Below are positions 23,604 through 32,398 of a DNA stretch of 64,000 nucleotides, piece after piece. The number at the start of each line of letters is the position of its first letter. Position 1 is the first letter of the stretch. A program made the position numbers and the translations under genes. A model generated the notes under the pieces. That model did no database searches, was not told where the DNA came from, and saw only the letters and a program-made list of their open reading frames with translations. Source of the DNA: an uncultured Poribacteria bacterium (GTDB lineage: Bacteria; Poribacteria; WGA-4E; WGA-3G). The stretch is from contig OY282383.1 in assembly GCA_958295855.1 (NCBI GenBank), positions 5,270,329 through 5,334,328 on the forward strand, read 5' to 3'.

Positions 23604-25631
23604 TTATTCGTCTGGTTCTGTTGCCAGATATTTTGGATTCGATTGGATATCTGGTGGATAGTGAATCTGCCACACCTTGACATCTGCCTCCGTGAAGTCA
23701 TCCATCGGGTAGACAGGAACAAATGCGTCGCTCAGTTCACCTTGCAGAAAAACTTCCGGCGGTTGCCTTTGTGTTAGCATGAGATGTGTTGCACCGTGGG
23801 TTTTTAAGAATTCTAACGCCTCTCGCACATCGGTGGCATCGCGGACATGTTCGTTGTAGAGGTGGATCCAGTACTGTATGTAGTGATCTTGATCAATAAC
23901 GGTTTTGACACCACCGAGGACGTTGAGTTGACTGCCGTAGTTCCAACTTGCAGCAACAACAGTGGTGTCTGGGAGTTCTACTTTCATCCACTCAAACGCT
24001 TTGGCAACTGGCGTATTTCCGGGCGTGGCACGGCGCATCCCGGTTGCGGCAAAAGTTGCACGTTTGGCGTGTTCCCCGGCGGGTGTCCAGTACATGAGGG
24101 TAGAGACGATAATGACAGCAATGCCGCATCTTATCACACGTAGGGGCAGCCGTTCCCTGAAGTCTGCGCTGAGAAATTGGGCGTTCTTGAGTTTTTCAGT
24201 TACAGACAACCCGACGCGGCGTATCAGTTCAGTGGTAAAGAACGCAATCGGAAGTCCAATAAAGAAGTCATAACGTTTCGCATCACGGGAAAGTGCCACC
24301 CACAACAGAAACCAGACCGCCATCACAATATAGATGAGTTCGTGTTTCGGTGCTTCGCGCTGTCGCCATGCAATGAACAGGAGTACAACGGAGATACCTC
24401 CAAGCGATGTGAAAAAGAGGATGTGACACCCCGTTGTGCCTAAAAGCGTCTCTATCCGCCCCCGAAAAAAGGTGGTAAACATGAAGAAAAATATAAACAC
24501 TGCCAACACCGTGCCGCTGTTCTTCCAGAGACGAATGCTAACACTCATGAGCCCCAGACTCCCGAAGAAAAAGAGGCTACCGTATCGGAATACCCAATAT
24601 CTGTAATCCGGCGCGTTGAGTTCTCCCACGGTTTGCATAAGTTGGTTTTGATGCAACGGGACGGTAGTGCTTGCGAAAGTGTCGAATTGAACCCAAATAT
24701 ATCCGAGCGCGAGTGCAAGGCTTGCAAGTGTTAACCCAAGGGACAGGTTTCGGGCATGTGGACAGAATTTGTCTGCCAGCGGTGAGGAGGTGATAAAGAG
24801 ATACCGGAGGGTGCGTATGCCTAATAGGACTAGCGGTGGCATCAGCACATAAGCAAAGAGGTGCGTCGCGAAGCCCTGGCCACTCCGATAGGCAGGGGAT
24901 ACAAGGTAGAGCGTTGGCACAAAGGTACACACCCAGAGAAAGTAGAGCCCCAGCCCTTCTTCTTTTTCTGTAGTGAGGAATCTCCAGAGTACCACACAAA
25001 GGATGCCGAGAAGAAAAACGCCGAAGCCTTCCCAACTAATGCCACCGAGAAAAACCGTAAAGCCGCTAACAAGCGTCCACACAAGTCGGTTGCGCAGATG
25101 TTGTGCGTGCAGGGATACGAGATAGGTTGTGATAGCGAGAATGCCGAGCATGAGACACCAACTGTCCCTGTCGCTAAATCCGGCAGTACTGCGTTCAATG
25201 ACACCCGGGAGGGTTGTCAGAAGAATGCCGACGATGGTTGAGAAAAGAATGCCAAAAGAGCGGTAAAGGAAAAGGCAGAGCACGCCCAACCCCAGCACAA
25301 AACAGACGACGGGCGCGAAGAGGGTGACCTGATAGAGCGATACACTCGGAAAGAGGGGGACTATCGCTTTGTGCGTGTAGGCAAGAGCATAAGAATAGGC
25401 CTGAAGGCTTTGTCCTAAATCTCTGCCGAGGGGGAGCCATCGGTGCATATCCCGTGCAGGCATCCCTCCGTTTTCAGACACGATGTGTGCTTGCCAATAG
25501 TAGAGATAAGGGTCGTTTCCGGTAAATTGTCCCTCCGGTATGGTGGCTACGCCCTGAACGCGAATCCAGAAGGCGGCGAGTAGAATGACACCCAAGAGCA
25601 CCCATGGTATCCATTTTTGTAAATGTTTCAT
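23604..25631 (-). CDS. STT3-like oligosaccharyltransferase / GT-C membrane protein
   Basis: 675 aa, about 13 hydrophobic helices then a C-terminal globular part of about 130 residues. Motifs follow STT3/AglB order: first-loop acidic motif GNDPYLYYWQAH, second motif AGFSDRDSWCLMLGIL, and after the helices SWNYGSQLNVLGG at the place of the WWDYG signature. The Asp of WWDYG is Asn here. STT3 moves lipid-linked oligosaccharide to Asn of secreted proteins; whether this variant does so is unknown. The GT4 gene at 18.3 kb is a possible partner but not linked. The start lies 8 bp after the stop of a decayed MacB permease. Confidence 0.75.
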   Translation of the reverse strand: MKHLQKWIPWVLLGVILLAAFWIRVQGVATIPEGQFTGNDPYLYYWQAHIVSENGGMPARDMHRWLPLGRDLGQSLQAYSYALAYTHKAIVPLFPSVSLYQVTLFAPVVCFVLGLGVLCLFLYRSFGILFSTIVGILLTTLPGVIERSTAGFSDRDSWCLMLGILAITTYLVSLHAQHLRNRLVWTLVSGFTVFLGGISWEGFGVFLLGILCVVLWRFLTTEKEEGLGLYFLWVCTFVPTLYLVSPAYRSGQGFATHLFAYVLMPPLVLLGIRTLRYLFITSSPLADKFCPHARNLSLGLTLASLALALGYIWVQFDTFASTTVPLHQNQLMQTVGELNAPDYRYWVFRYGSLFFFGSLGLMSVSIRLWKNSGTVLAVFIFFFMFTTFFRGRIETLLGTTGCHILFFTSLGGISVVLLFIAWRQREAPKHELIYIVMAVWFLLWVALSRDAKRYDFFIGLPIAFFTTELIRRVGLSVTEKLKNAQFLSADFRERLPLRVIRCGIAVIIVSTLMYWTPAGEHAKRATFAATGMRRATPGNTPVAKAFEWMKVELPDTTVVAASWNYGSQLNVLGGVKTVIDQDHYIQYWIHLYNEHVRDATDVREALEFLKTHGATHLMLTQRQPPEVFLQGELSDAFVPVYPMDDFTEADVKVWQIHYPPDIQSNPKYLATEPDE

Positions 25632-25636
25632 TTCTT

Positions 25637-25899
25637 GTTAGTTCTCGGTTCTAAGTGCGTCAATAGGTGCCAGCCGCGCTGCCCGCATCGCGGGGTAGAC
25701 ACCGAAAGTAATACCCATGAAGATTGAAAAGATAACGGAAATCAATATCCAAGGGAACGAAAAGTGTCGCGCCATCGCCGATAGCCATCATGCACAGCAC
25801 ACTCGCAATCCCGATGAAGATACCAAGTATAGACAGCCCCGCGCGTAGGCGGTTTTGAGAAAGATGTAAGATGCCGGCAGCAATCGCGTCACGAAGTTT
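25637..25899 (-). pseudogene. MacB/FtsX-type permease remnant, centre deleted
   Basis: 25637-25772 matches the 3' end of the permease gene at 28050-29312, and 25773-25899 matches its 5' end. About 1 kb in the middle is lost, with the junction near a GAAAAG that occurs at both edges. The stop sequence and first bases of the following gene match the real copy, so an entire WD40-permease junction was duplicated and then decayed. An inserted repeat (25900-26046) separates it from its start codon. Confidence 0.85.
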
Positions 25900-26046
25900 T
25901 GCGGAGTAAGGGTATCGGTTTCCCCTGCCTTAAGAAACTTGCCCGCTTTGCGGGGGTAAATACCACGCAGGGGTAATATACCACTGCGCCCAAGTTGCGC
26001 GTGATTAGCAAGCAACTTTTTTATTTCTTACTTATGCGACGTGCAT
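25900..26046. repeat. compound palindromic element inserted in permease remnant
   Basis: Compare the empty site at 29302-29312 (ACGAAGTTTCATGC) with this filled site (ACGAAGTTT, about 147 bp, TTCATGC). The insert runs from TGCGGAGTAAGGGTATC to GCGACGTGCATT and holds CCCGC/GCGGG and CCCCTGC/GCAGGGG arms plus an AAGTTGC...GCAACTT arm. This gives element boundaries directly. Confidence 0.85.
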
Positions 26047-26051
26047 TCATG

Positions 26052-28043
26052 CTATAGATAAGGCTTCATATCCCAGAGCAAGAGGGTGCCATCAAAGCTA
26101 GCACTCGCCAAGAGGGTGCCGTCTGGTGAAAATGCCATATCCTGAACGTCGGTGGGATGACTCCAGAACGTTGCTACATTTTCACCGGTGGCAACATCCC
26201 ACAACCGAATGGACATCTTAGCACTGCCTTGCCACGACGCACCGGAAACAAGATACCGTCCACACGGTGAAAATGTTAATGCCTCCGGCCTCTGACATCC
26301 CTGAGGCAGACGTATCGCCATACAGATTTCGTATGTTGTCGCATCCCACAACCGAATCTCTCTAAACAGCCCTCCTGCGATGACACTGCCACATGGCGAA
26401 AAAACAATCGGCCCTTTCAATTGAATAGGGGAGCGTTCTACATCTTTCTCTAGCCATCTGAGACATTGTTGAATTGCGCGTGTATCGCCTTTATACTTTG
26501 CCCGCTCTCTGACTCCTACTAAGGATAACTCTGTTATCAAGTGCCTGCTTTCAACATCCCAGAGTTCAGCGGGGCCGTCGAAGTAAGCAATCGCCACCTG
26601 CTTTCCATCTGGCGAAACCGACAAAGACGTTATGTGCTTTGTTCTGACAGGGAACGCTGTCCGGTTTTGTCCCCCATCCCACACATACAGATGGCCTGCT
26701 GAATTGGCGCAGAACAAGGTGTCACCTTTTGGCGAGAACGCGACGCGCCATGCCGATTTTCCATCTTCCGCGAACTCAGCGAGGGGTGTGTCTACTTTCC
26801 TAATGTCCCATATCCTCACAGCAGTATCGTAGGAACCAGAAGCGAGTTTATTTCCACAGGCCGAAAAATCAAGTGAGCGAATTGCGGATTCCTCTTCAAA
26901 TGTTTTCTGAAGTGCTAACCGCGCAACATCCCATAGACGAATGCCAGTGCCCCAACTCCCCGATGCCAAAGTGTTTCCATCTGGTGAAAATGCCACGGCA
27001 CCATACACTGGCGTATGTTCACGAATCGTATTCTTTCGGGGAAAAGGTTCGCCAATATCCCACACTTGAATCTCATCCTTCCAAACTAAAGCCAATTGTG
27101 CACCGCTGGATGAAAAGCGGAAAAGACGTTCCCTCCCGCCCGGTTCCAGTTCACTTCTCAAAACCCGCAACTTGTTGCTATGCTTCACATCCCAGACGGT
27201 AACCGTGTTCTCACTCTTCCCGGCGGCAATTAATGTGCTGTCGGTTAAATAAGCAAGTGCCGGTACAGATGTCGCGTCTGTCGGCATCACTGAGAAGCAA
27301 GCCCTGGGTTCCTTTGCAGTCAGTGTGTTGACATCCCATTCATGCAAGACTCCTGTCCCGTCCGCGGAAGTCAGGAATTGCCCACACGGTGAAAAGAGAA
27401 GCACACTGACATAATCCCTATGTCCGGCGACGCAAGCAATACGTTCACAGCTCTCCAGATGCCATACAGAAAAAGTATTTTCAGGTGTTGCCCCTGCGAG
27501 CAATCTCCCATCATGTGAAAATGAGAGCGGAATATGCGGCGGGCGATGACGAGGTTGCAGGGATTCGTCAACGGTGAAATTTGCAACTTGTTCCCCTGTT
27601 TCAGGGTGCCAGACGTAAATCGCATCGTAGCGGCCGCCCGAAGACGCAAGACACCGCCCATCCGGGGAAAAGACGAGTTGGCTGGCCATATCAAACTGCC
27701 CTTCTCGCTTCATTTTGGCAATGCACCGTTGGCTGTTCACCTCCCACACCTTGATGTCACCATCCCAATTGCCGGTTGCAATAAAAACCCCATTGGGTGA
27801 ATATGCAAGTGCAGAAACCATACCGCGTTCCGTATCAAACAAATATAAGGGAGTCAAGGTGGATACATCGTAGAGCCAGACACCAAGGCAACTTCCAACA
27901 GCGAGGCTGTTTCCATTCGGTGCAAACGCCATATCAGCTACTCTGCCTCGTCCGAATCGAGCCATCGCGCCTTCTGGTAATGCCCAAGTGGTAATATCCG
28001 TGTTTATGTCTCTACCTTGTGCAACTCGCTGTAAATGTGTCAT
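26052..28043 (-). CDS. WD40-repeat protein (two propellers)
   Basis: 663 aa, about 13-14 WD40 repeats, probably two seven-bladed propellers. Repeats show the GH...WD pattern, e.g. VYGAVAFSPDGNTLASGSW..IRLWD and VQDMAFSPDGTLLASASFDGTLLLWDM. No signal peptide or enzymatic domain, so a cytosolic scaffold is likely. The ATG lies 6 bp after the stop of the MacB-type permease, so the genes are coupled. The N-terminus (TTWALPEGAMARFGRGRVADMAF) and C-terminus are shared with the short WD40 protein at 29314-30072, which looks like a shortened copy. Confidence 0.87.
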   Translation of the reverse strand: MTHLQRVAQGRDINTDITTWALPEGAMARFGRGRVADMAFAPNGNSLAVGSCLGVWLYDVSTLTPLYLFDTERGMVSALAYSPNGVFIATGNWDGDIKVWEVNSQRCIAKMKREGQFDMASQLVFSPDGRCLASSGGRYDAIYVWHPETGEQVANFTVDESLQPRHRPPHIPLSFSHDGRLLAGATPENTFSVWHLESCERIACVAGHRDYVSVLLFSPCGQFLTSADGTGVLHEWDVNTLTAKEPRACFSVMPTDATSVPALAYLTDSTLIAAGKSENTVTVWDVKHSNKLRVLRSELEPGGRERLFRFSSSGAQLALVWKDEIQVWDIGEPFPRKNTIREHTPVYGAVAFSPDGNTLASGSWGTGIRLWDVARLALQKTFEEESAIRSLDFSACGNKLASGSYDTAVRIWDIRKVDTPLAEFAEDGKSAWRVAFSPKGDTLFCANSAGHLYVWDGGQNRTAFPVRTKHITSLSVSPDGKQVAIAYFDGPAELWDVESRHLITELSLVGVRERAKYKGDTRAIQQCLRWLEKDVERSPIQLKGPIVFSPCGSVIAGGLFREIRLWDATTYEICMAIRLPQGCQRPEALTFSPCGRYLVSGASWQGSAKMSIRLWDVATGENVATFWSHPTDVQDMAFSPDGTLLASASFDGTLLLWDMKPYL

Positions 28044-28049
28044 TTCTTG

Positions 28050-29312
28050 TTAGTTCTCGGTTCTAAGTGCGTCAATAGGTGCCAGCCGCGCTGCCCGCAT
28101 CGCGGGGTAGACACCGAAAGTAATACCCATGAAGATTGAAAAGAAAACGGAAATCACTAGCCACGGCACGGAAAAGACGATGGGCCACTCCGGAACAATG
28201 GGAACGATGCGAACTGCAAGCCGTGCCATGCCATGGGCTGCAACCCAACCCCCGGCAATGCCGAGCACCCCACCGCAGAAACAGAGGCATATTGATTCTG
28301 TTAAGAATTGCCAGAAAATGTGCACCCGTCTCGCACCTACCGATTTACGCAAGCCTATCTCTCGCGTCTTTTCCCCCACAGAAACGAGACATATATTCAT
28401 GATGCCGATACCACTAACAAAGAGCGAGAAGCCTGCAATACCACCTAAAGCGATTTTTATTATCTTTTCAATCCGGGCAAGTTGCTGGTGTGTCCCTTTA
28501 GGAATCCAATATGTAAAAAAGTTATCTTGGTTACGGTGACGTTTGAGAATCACTGCACGTGCTGAGGCAATGATTGGCTCCATCGCCACGCCCGGTTCGG
28601 TAAAAACTGACAGCCGCTCAATGTAGTCCTCGCCAGTCAAACGCTCCTGATAGGTAGTCAACGGGATTGCCATCACGTTATCTAAGGACCAGCCGAACCG
28701 AAGATTCAGGCCACGCTGCACCATCACCCCGACGACGCGAAACCTTACCGGCGCTTGCCGATAATAATACCGAACCTTTACCTCTTGTCCGAGTGGCGAT
28801 GCCGAGCCAAACAGGTCTGTCGCTGCTTCACTCCCCAATACACACACTTGTAGTGCGTGGGCAGTATCGTTCTCGGTGAGAAATCTGCCTTCTAGGAGCT
28901 CCCACCGCATGCCAGCGGCATAGTCTGCGGTGACACCTTCCAGAAACGCACGGGTTTCGCTCCCATGGCGGCTCGTGACGCGCATCCGATATCTTTCGTT
29001 TTTTGGCAGGACGTAGAGAACCCCAGGACACGCTGCTTCAATGGCATGGGCATCGCCAAGATTAAACCGCTCCTTTGTTCGCACCCGGCGGCCTCGCCGG
29101 AAAATTGCGTAACGTGTGGTAAATTGGAACTGATTTTCCCCGCCCAGTTTGTCAACTTCAGCGACAACGAAAAGTTTCGCACCATCGCCGATAGCCATCA
29201 TGCACAGCACACTCGCAATCCCGATGAAGATACCAAGTATAGACAGCCCCGCGCGTAGGCGGTTTTGAGAAAGATGTGAGGTGCCGGCAGCAATCGCGTC
29301 ACGAAGTTTCAT
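28050..29312 (-). CDS. MacB/FtsX-type ABC permease
   Basis: 420 aa. One helix near the N-terminus (LSILGIFIGIASVLCMMAIGDGA), a periplasmic MacB_PCD domain, and three C-terminal helices (IALGGIAGFSLFVSGIGIMNI, LTESICLCFCGGVLGIAGGW, FSVPWLVISVFFSIFMGITFGVYPAMRAA) with the conserved EIGLRKSVGARR. Such permeases pair with a MacB/LolD-type ATPase; none is encoded here. Its start (ATG 29312) lies 1 bp after the stop of the short WD40 gene and its stop 6 bp before the long one, an unusual WD40-permease-WD40 operon. Confidence 0.88.
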   Translation of the reverse strand: MKLRDAIAAGTSHLSQNRLRAGLSILGIFIGIASVLCMMAIGDGAKLFVVAEVDKLGGENQFQFTTRYAIFRRGRRVRTKERFNLGDAHAIEAACPGVLYVLPKNERYRMRVTSRHGSETRAFLEGVTADYAAGMRWELLEGRFLTENDTAHALQVCVLGSEAATDLFGSASPLGQEVKVRYYYRQAPVRFRVVGVMVQRGLNLRFGWSLDNVMAIPLTTYQERLTGEDYIERLSVFTEPGVAMEPIIASARAVILKRHRNQDNFFTYWIPKGTHQQLARIEKIIKIALGGIAGFSLFVSGIGIMNICLVSVGEKTREIGLRKSVGARRVHIFWQFLTESICLCFCGGVLGIAGGWVAAHGMARLAVRIVPIVPEWPIVFSVPWLVISVFFSIFMGITFGVYPAMRAARLAPIDALRTEN

Positions 29313-29313
29313 G

Positions 29314-30072
29314 CTATAGATAAGGCCTCATATCCCAGAGCAAGAGGGTGCCATCAAAGCTAGCACTCGCCAAGAGGGTGCCATCCGGCGAAAAGGCGAG
29401 ATGCTGAACATCGGTGGGATGGCTCCAGAACGTTGCTACATTTTCACCGGTGGCAACCTCCCACAACCGAATGGACACCTTCTCCGTGCCTCCCCACCAA
29501 GAACCCGATGCCAGATACCGCCCACACGGTGAAAATACCAAGGCAAACTGTCTGGAACAATTCCGCGGTGGCAGTATAACCATGCGGGTTTCATAAGTTG
29601 TGGCATCCCACAACCGAGTCGGTTCCCTAACGCTGAAACTGGCGACGTGCCGACCGGTTTTTGTGCACCAAATGTAAACATCCCCATATTTAGCACCAGA
29701 CGCAGCAACGTATTCGCTGTCCGGTGAAAACACAAGTTGGGATGTCCCCCGATGCCATCCTTGTATTTTGGCAGTACATTGCTGGGAGTCAATATGCCAT
29801 ACTTTAACGATGCCATCCCCATTGCAGGCGGCAATCCAGTGTCCATTGTCGGAAAAGGAGACGGTAGAAACCATCCCCCTTTCGTTTTCCCACAATGCGA
29901 TAGGTTGCATCGTGGCGAGTTCATACCACCAGATTCCGATTGTAGTGGCAATAGCAAGATGCGCACCATCTGGCGAAAACGCCATGTCCGCCACACGGCC
30001 ACGTCCGAATCGAGCCATCGCACCCTCTGGGAGTCCCCAGGTTGTCACCTCACTATTGTTAAGAGTTCTCAT
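29314..30072 (-). CDS. short WD40-repeat protein, internally deleted relative to long copy
   Basis: 252 aa. Starts as the 663-aa protein does (TTWGLPEGAMARFGRGRVADMAF) and ends the same (TDVQHLAFSPDGTLLASASFDGTLLLWDM). The middle is missing: after GRHVASFSVREP it jumps to TRLWDATTYETRMVILPP, which lies near residue 550 of the long protein. About 5 blades remain, so it may not close a propeller. GGAGG precedes the start at ATG 30072. First gene of the WD40-permease-WD40 operon. Confidence 0.85.
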   Translation of the reverse strand: MRTLNNSEVTTWGLPEGAMARFGRGRVADMAFSPDGAHLAIATTIGIWWYELATMQPIALWENERGMVSTVSFSDNGHWIAACNGDGIVKVWHIDSQQCTAKIQGWHRGTSQLVFSPDSEYVAASGAKYGDVYIWCTKTGRHVASFSVREPTRLWDATTYETRMVILPPRNCSRQFALVFSPCGRYLASGSWWGGTEKVSIRLWEVATGENVATFWSHPTDVQHLAFSPDGTLLASASFDGTLLLWDMRPYL

Positions 30073-30173
30073 CACTACAAACCTCCTGCAAACTTGATTA
30101 TCATCGTCGCCGCAAACTGTAGTACCTATAGTACAGCAACTGCTGGATGCTGAGTTAGGATTGGAGTGTACAA

Positions 30174-30921
30174 CTAATGGATTAAACGAATTTGTTCACC
30201 TCCGTGATAAATTTCCGCCCGTTTCCTGTCGTCTACCATCCATTGTTGCGGTAAGATGACATCTGGCACTCTCGTTTTGAAATAATGGTCGGTAATCTGC
30301 CAGAACTGAATTCGAGGAATATCGGTGTTACCTACCGTCATGAAGCCTTCACGTGCGGCTTGTACTCGCATGCCGGAGGTGGCTTCCGCGAGCGTTATGA
30401 AAATTCCGAGGTCTGCGTTTTCGTTATTCCTTGCGGAGAATTGAGAATGCAGGATAGTTCTGACGTTGCACTGTAGATCTCGTCGGAGGGTTGTGCTGCA
30501 AGGCCTACCTAAGAGTCCTCTGACGAGATTTCCAATAGATTTCGAACTACAGCGAAAACGATAGTACTCCGCAAGGAATGTTAAAAAGTGGATACCCATG
30601 GACCTGATAATCCACATTCCGCGTGAAGGTATCAGGGTGCCGCTGCGTCATTCTCCGCAGAATCGGCTCAATTGCTAGGATAGTCTTATCAATTCCAATC
30701 CAGCGGCGGTCGAGACCATGGGCAGCATCAATCGTCGTACCACCTCCGCAGAAGGGATCGAAGACGATGTCCCCGGGGTTTGAGGATGTCTTGACAATTC
30801 GCTCAAGCAAAGCGCGCGGCTTCTGCGTGTCATAGCCTAATCGCTCGTTACTTGAAGTGTTAAGCTGTAATCCATCCTCCCACCCTGTATCCTCGCCATT
30901 GCGCATCCACCCTGTAGCCAC
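30174..30921 (-). pseudogene. broken DNA methyltransferase interrupted by a palindromic element
   Basis: 5' part (30580-30921): LGYDTQKPRALLERIV, then DPFCGGGTTIDAAHGLDRRWIGID, the SAM-binding motif of N4/N6 adenine-type methylases. 3' part (30174-30425): ADLGIFITLAEATSGMRVQAAREGF and PRIQFWQITD, the usual C-terminal segment of the same family. A 154-bp element lies between them. The catalytic DPPY half is missing upstream and the region between the parts is shortened, so no active enzyme is expected. Confidence 0.85.
30426..30579. mobile_element. 154-bp palindromic MITE-like element inside methyltransferase remnant
   Basis: Perfect 13-bp terminal inverted repeats ATTCCTTGCGGAG (30426-30438) and CTCCGCAAGGAAT (30567-30579). 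Internal inverted CTCGTCGGAGG / CCTCTGACGAG. No open frame. Half-length relatives lie at 9555, 23249, 37697, 40412 and 63485. Mobilisation in trans is inferred; no transposase is in the window. Confidence 0.8.
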
Positions 30922-31002
30922 TAGATTTTCCAGAAGTCTCCTGGCCGCGACAAGACGTTATTTTTATAGTGCACCCACGGTACGCAGACATCGCGGCAGT
31001 GC

Positions 31003-31830
31003 TTAGGCATCCCACGACTCAAGCCCGAGCAGTTTCTTCCCTAAAGGTGTCAACTCGGCTGTTTTACCGTGGCGATGCTCTTTCTCTTTCTGCTCTTTCC
31101 CGAGGCCGGTGAGGCGTTCTCGCCATCCCGAGATTCGACGTTCCCGCGCCTCAGGGTTTCCGTTTGTTGGTGCCGGCGACATCGTGATGTACTGTGCCAT
31201 GCGGGGCCGCTCAGCAGAGTTAGGGCTACTGCCGTGCGGCAATGCACTGTGCCAGATAACCAGATCTCCGGCTTTCCCTGCAACGGGAACAGCTTCAGCT
31301 TGATACTTACGTACCACCTGCCCCGGGTCGGCATCGGGTGGGAGGCTTTTTAACCACGCCTCTAACTTCCGATGAAAACCGGGGATGCAGGTAAAGGCAC
31401 CCTGATTGCCGGGCGTATCCGCGAGATATAAAACACCTTGAACCCTTAAACGCACCGGCATATTGTCCAAAGACATATCCCAATGCAGATAAGGCCCGGT
31501 GAACTGCCACTCCGGGCGTTCCGGCGGATTCATACTCGCCCGGTCAAAGCTCACCCAGAGTTTATCGGTTCCCCAAATCTCTGAGAATGCCTCATGTACG
31601 CGCGGGTACTGGCGGTTATCCCACAACGCTTGGTGCTGATAAATTTCCACCATGATGCTCCGGCGCGGCGGGGCGGGATACCAACTGTCCGGAGAGTCAC
31701 GTTCCATTTCAAGAAAATCCCAGACTGCCTGCTCAGCGGCGCGGCAATTCTCAAGCGGTACGGCTTCTGGCACAACGACGTAACCGTTTTCTTCCCAAAA
31801 TTCTAAGGCTTCTGCATCAAAAATTGGCAT
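31003..31830 (-). CDS. phytanoyl-CoA dioxygenase family protein
   Basis: 275 aa, PhyH-type Fe(II)/2-oxoglutarate oxygenase. HWDMSLDN supplies the H-x-D metal pair, and VIWHSALPHGSSPNSAERPRMAQ supplies the distal His and the Arg that binds 2-oxoglutarate. Start at ATG 31830 with AAGGAA 7 nt upstream. Follows yraN on the same strand at 41 bp, so it may be transcribed with the ffh operon. Substrate unknown. An imperfect GAGAC/GTCTC hairpin lies between them. Confidence 0.87.
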   Translation of the reverse strand: MPIFDAEALEFWEENGYVVVPEAVPLENCRAAEQAVWDFLEMERDSPDSWYPAPPRRSIMVEIYQHQALWDNRQYPRVHEAFSEIWGTDKLWVSFDRASMNPPERPEWQFTGPYLHWDMSLDNMPVRLRVQGVLYLADTPGNQGAFTCIPGFHRKLEAWLKSLPPDADPGQVVRKYQAEAVPVAGKAGDLVIWHSALPHGSSPNSAERPRMAQYITMSPAPTNGNPEARERRISGWRERLTGLGKEQKEKEHRHGKTAELTPLGKKLLGLESWDA

Positions 31831-31871
31831 GAGTTTTTCCTTCCGCCGCAGCGAGACGTGCAAGTCTCACC

Positions 31872-32252
31872 CTACGACATATCTTTATCAGGTTCAAAGT
31901 CAAACGCGCTCTCAAACTGCTCAAGTCGCAGCAACTCAAACTGGGGCGACAGGTGAATTGCGATAACATCAAAGCGGCAGGGAGCATCTAATAGGTTTTG
32001 TGCTTGTAGATATGCCAAAGCGACTTTGGAAATCTGTCTCTGTTTTTGCTTAGTTACAGCCGCTTGGGGCAGTCCAAATTTGAGGCTACACCGCGTTTTA
32101 ACTTCCACAAAAACGATGTACACGCCATCCTGGGCCACCAGATCAATTTCGCCGCGTATCGCCCGGTAATTTTGTGCAAGAATTTGATACCCTCGCGCTT
32201 CGAGGTGCACAGCCGCAAAATCCTCACCAATTTTTGCAATGTTTGTGCCCAC
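31872..32252 (-). CDS. yraN: YraN / UPF0102 endonuclease-like protein
   Basis: 126 aa. UPF0102 signature: GEDFAAVHLEARGYQILAQN, RAIRGEIDLVAQDG and VFVEVKTR, a Holliday-junction-resolvase-like PD-(D/E)XK fold (E of GEIDL, D, E-x-K of EVK). Role unclear in bacteria. GTG start at 32252 with GAGGAG upstream. It follows rnhB, as in many genomes. The 146 bp between them contain a repeated cacccacccttctcct segment (32250-32267, 32349-32366). Confidence 0.87.
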   Translation of the reverse strand: MGTNIAKIGEDFAAVHLEARGYQILAQNYRAIRGEIDLVAQDGVYIVFVEVKTRCSLKFGLPQAAVTKQKQRQISKVALAYLQAQNLLDAPCRFDVIAIHLSPQFELLRLEQFESAFDFEPDKDMS

Positions 32253-32398
32253 CCACCCTTCTCCTCAAGGACGCATGTGTGCTTCCCAGTATAATTGTAA
32301 TTGTTTGACGTTGCACCGCTCGTCGTCGTAACCCTTATTTCGCCTGTGCCCACCCACCCTTCTCCTCTTGGATACAGGGGTGGGCAGCATGAACGGAA

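Noticed and set aside
30174..30617. 147-codon protein spanning the palindromic element
   Set aside because: First 60 codons are the element; the rest is the 3' half of a methyltransferase remnant.
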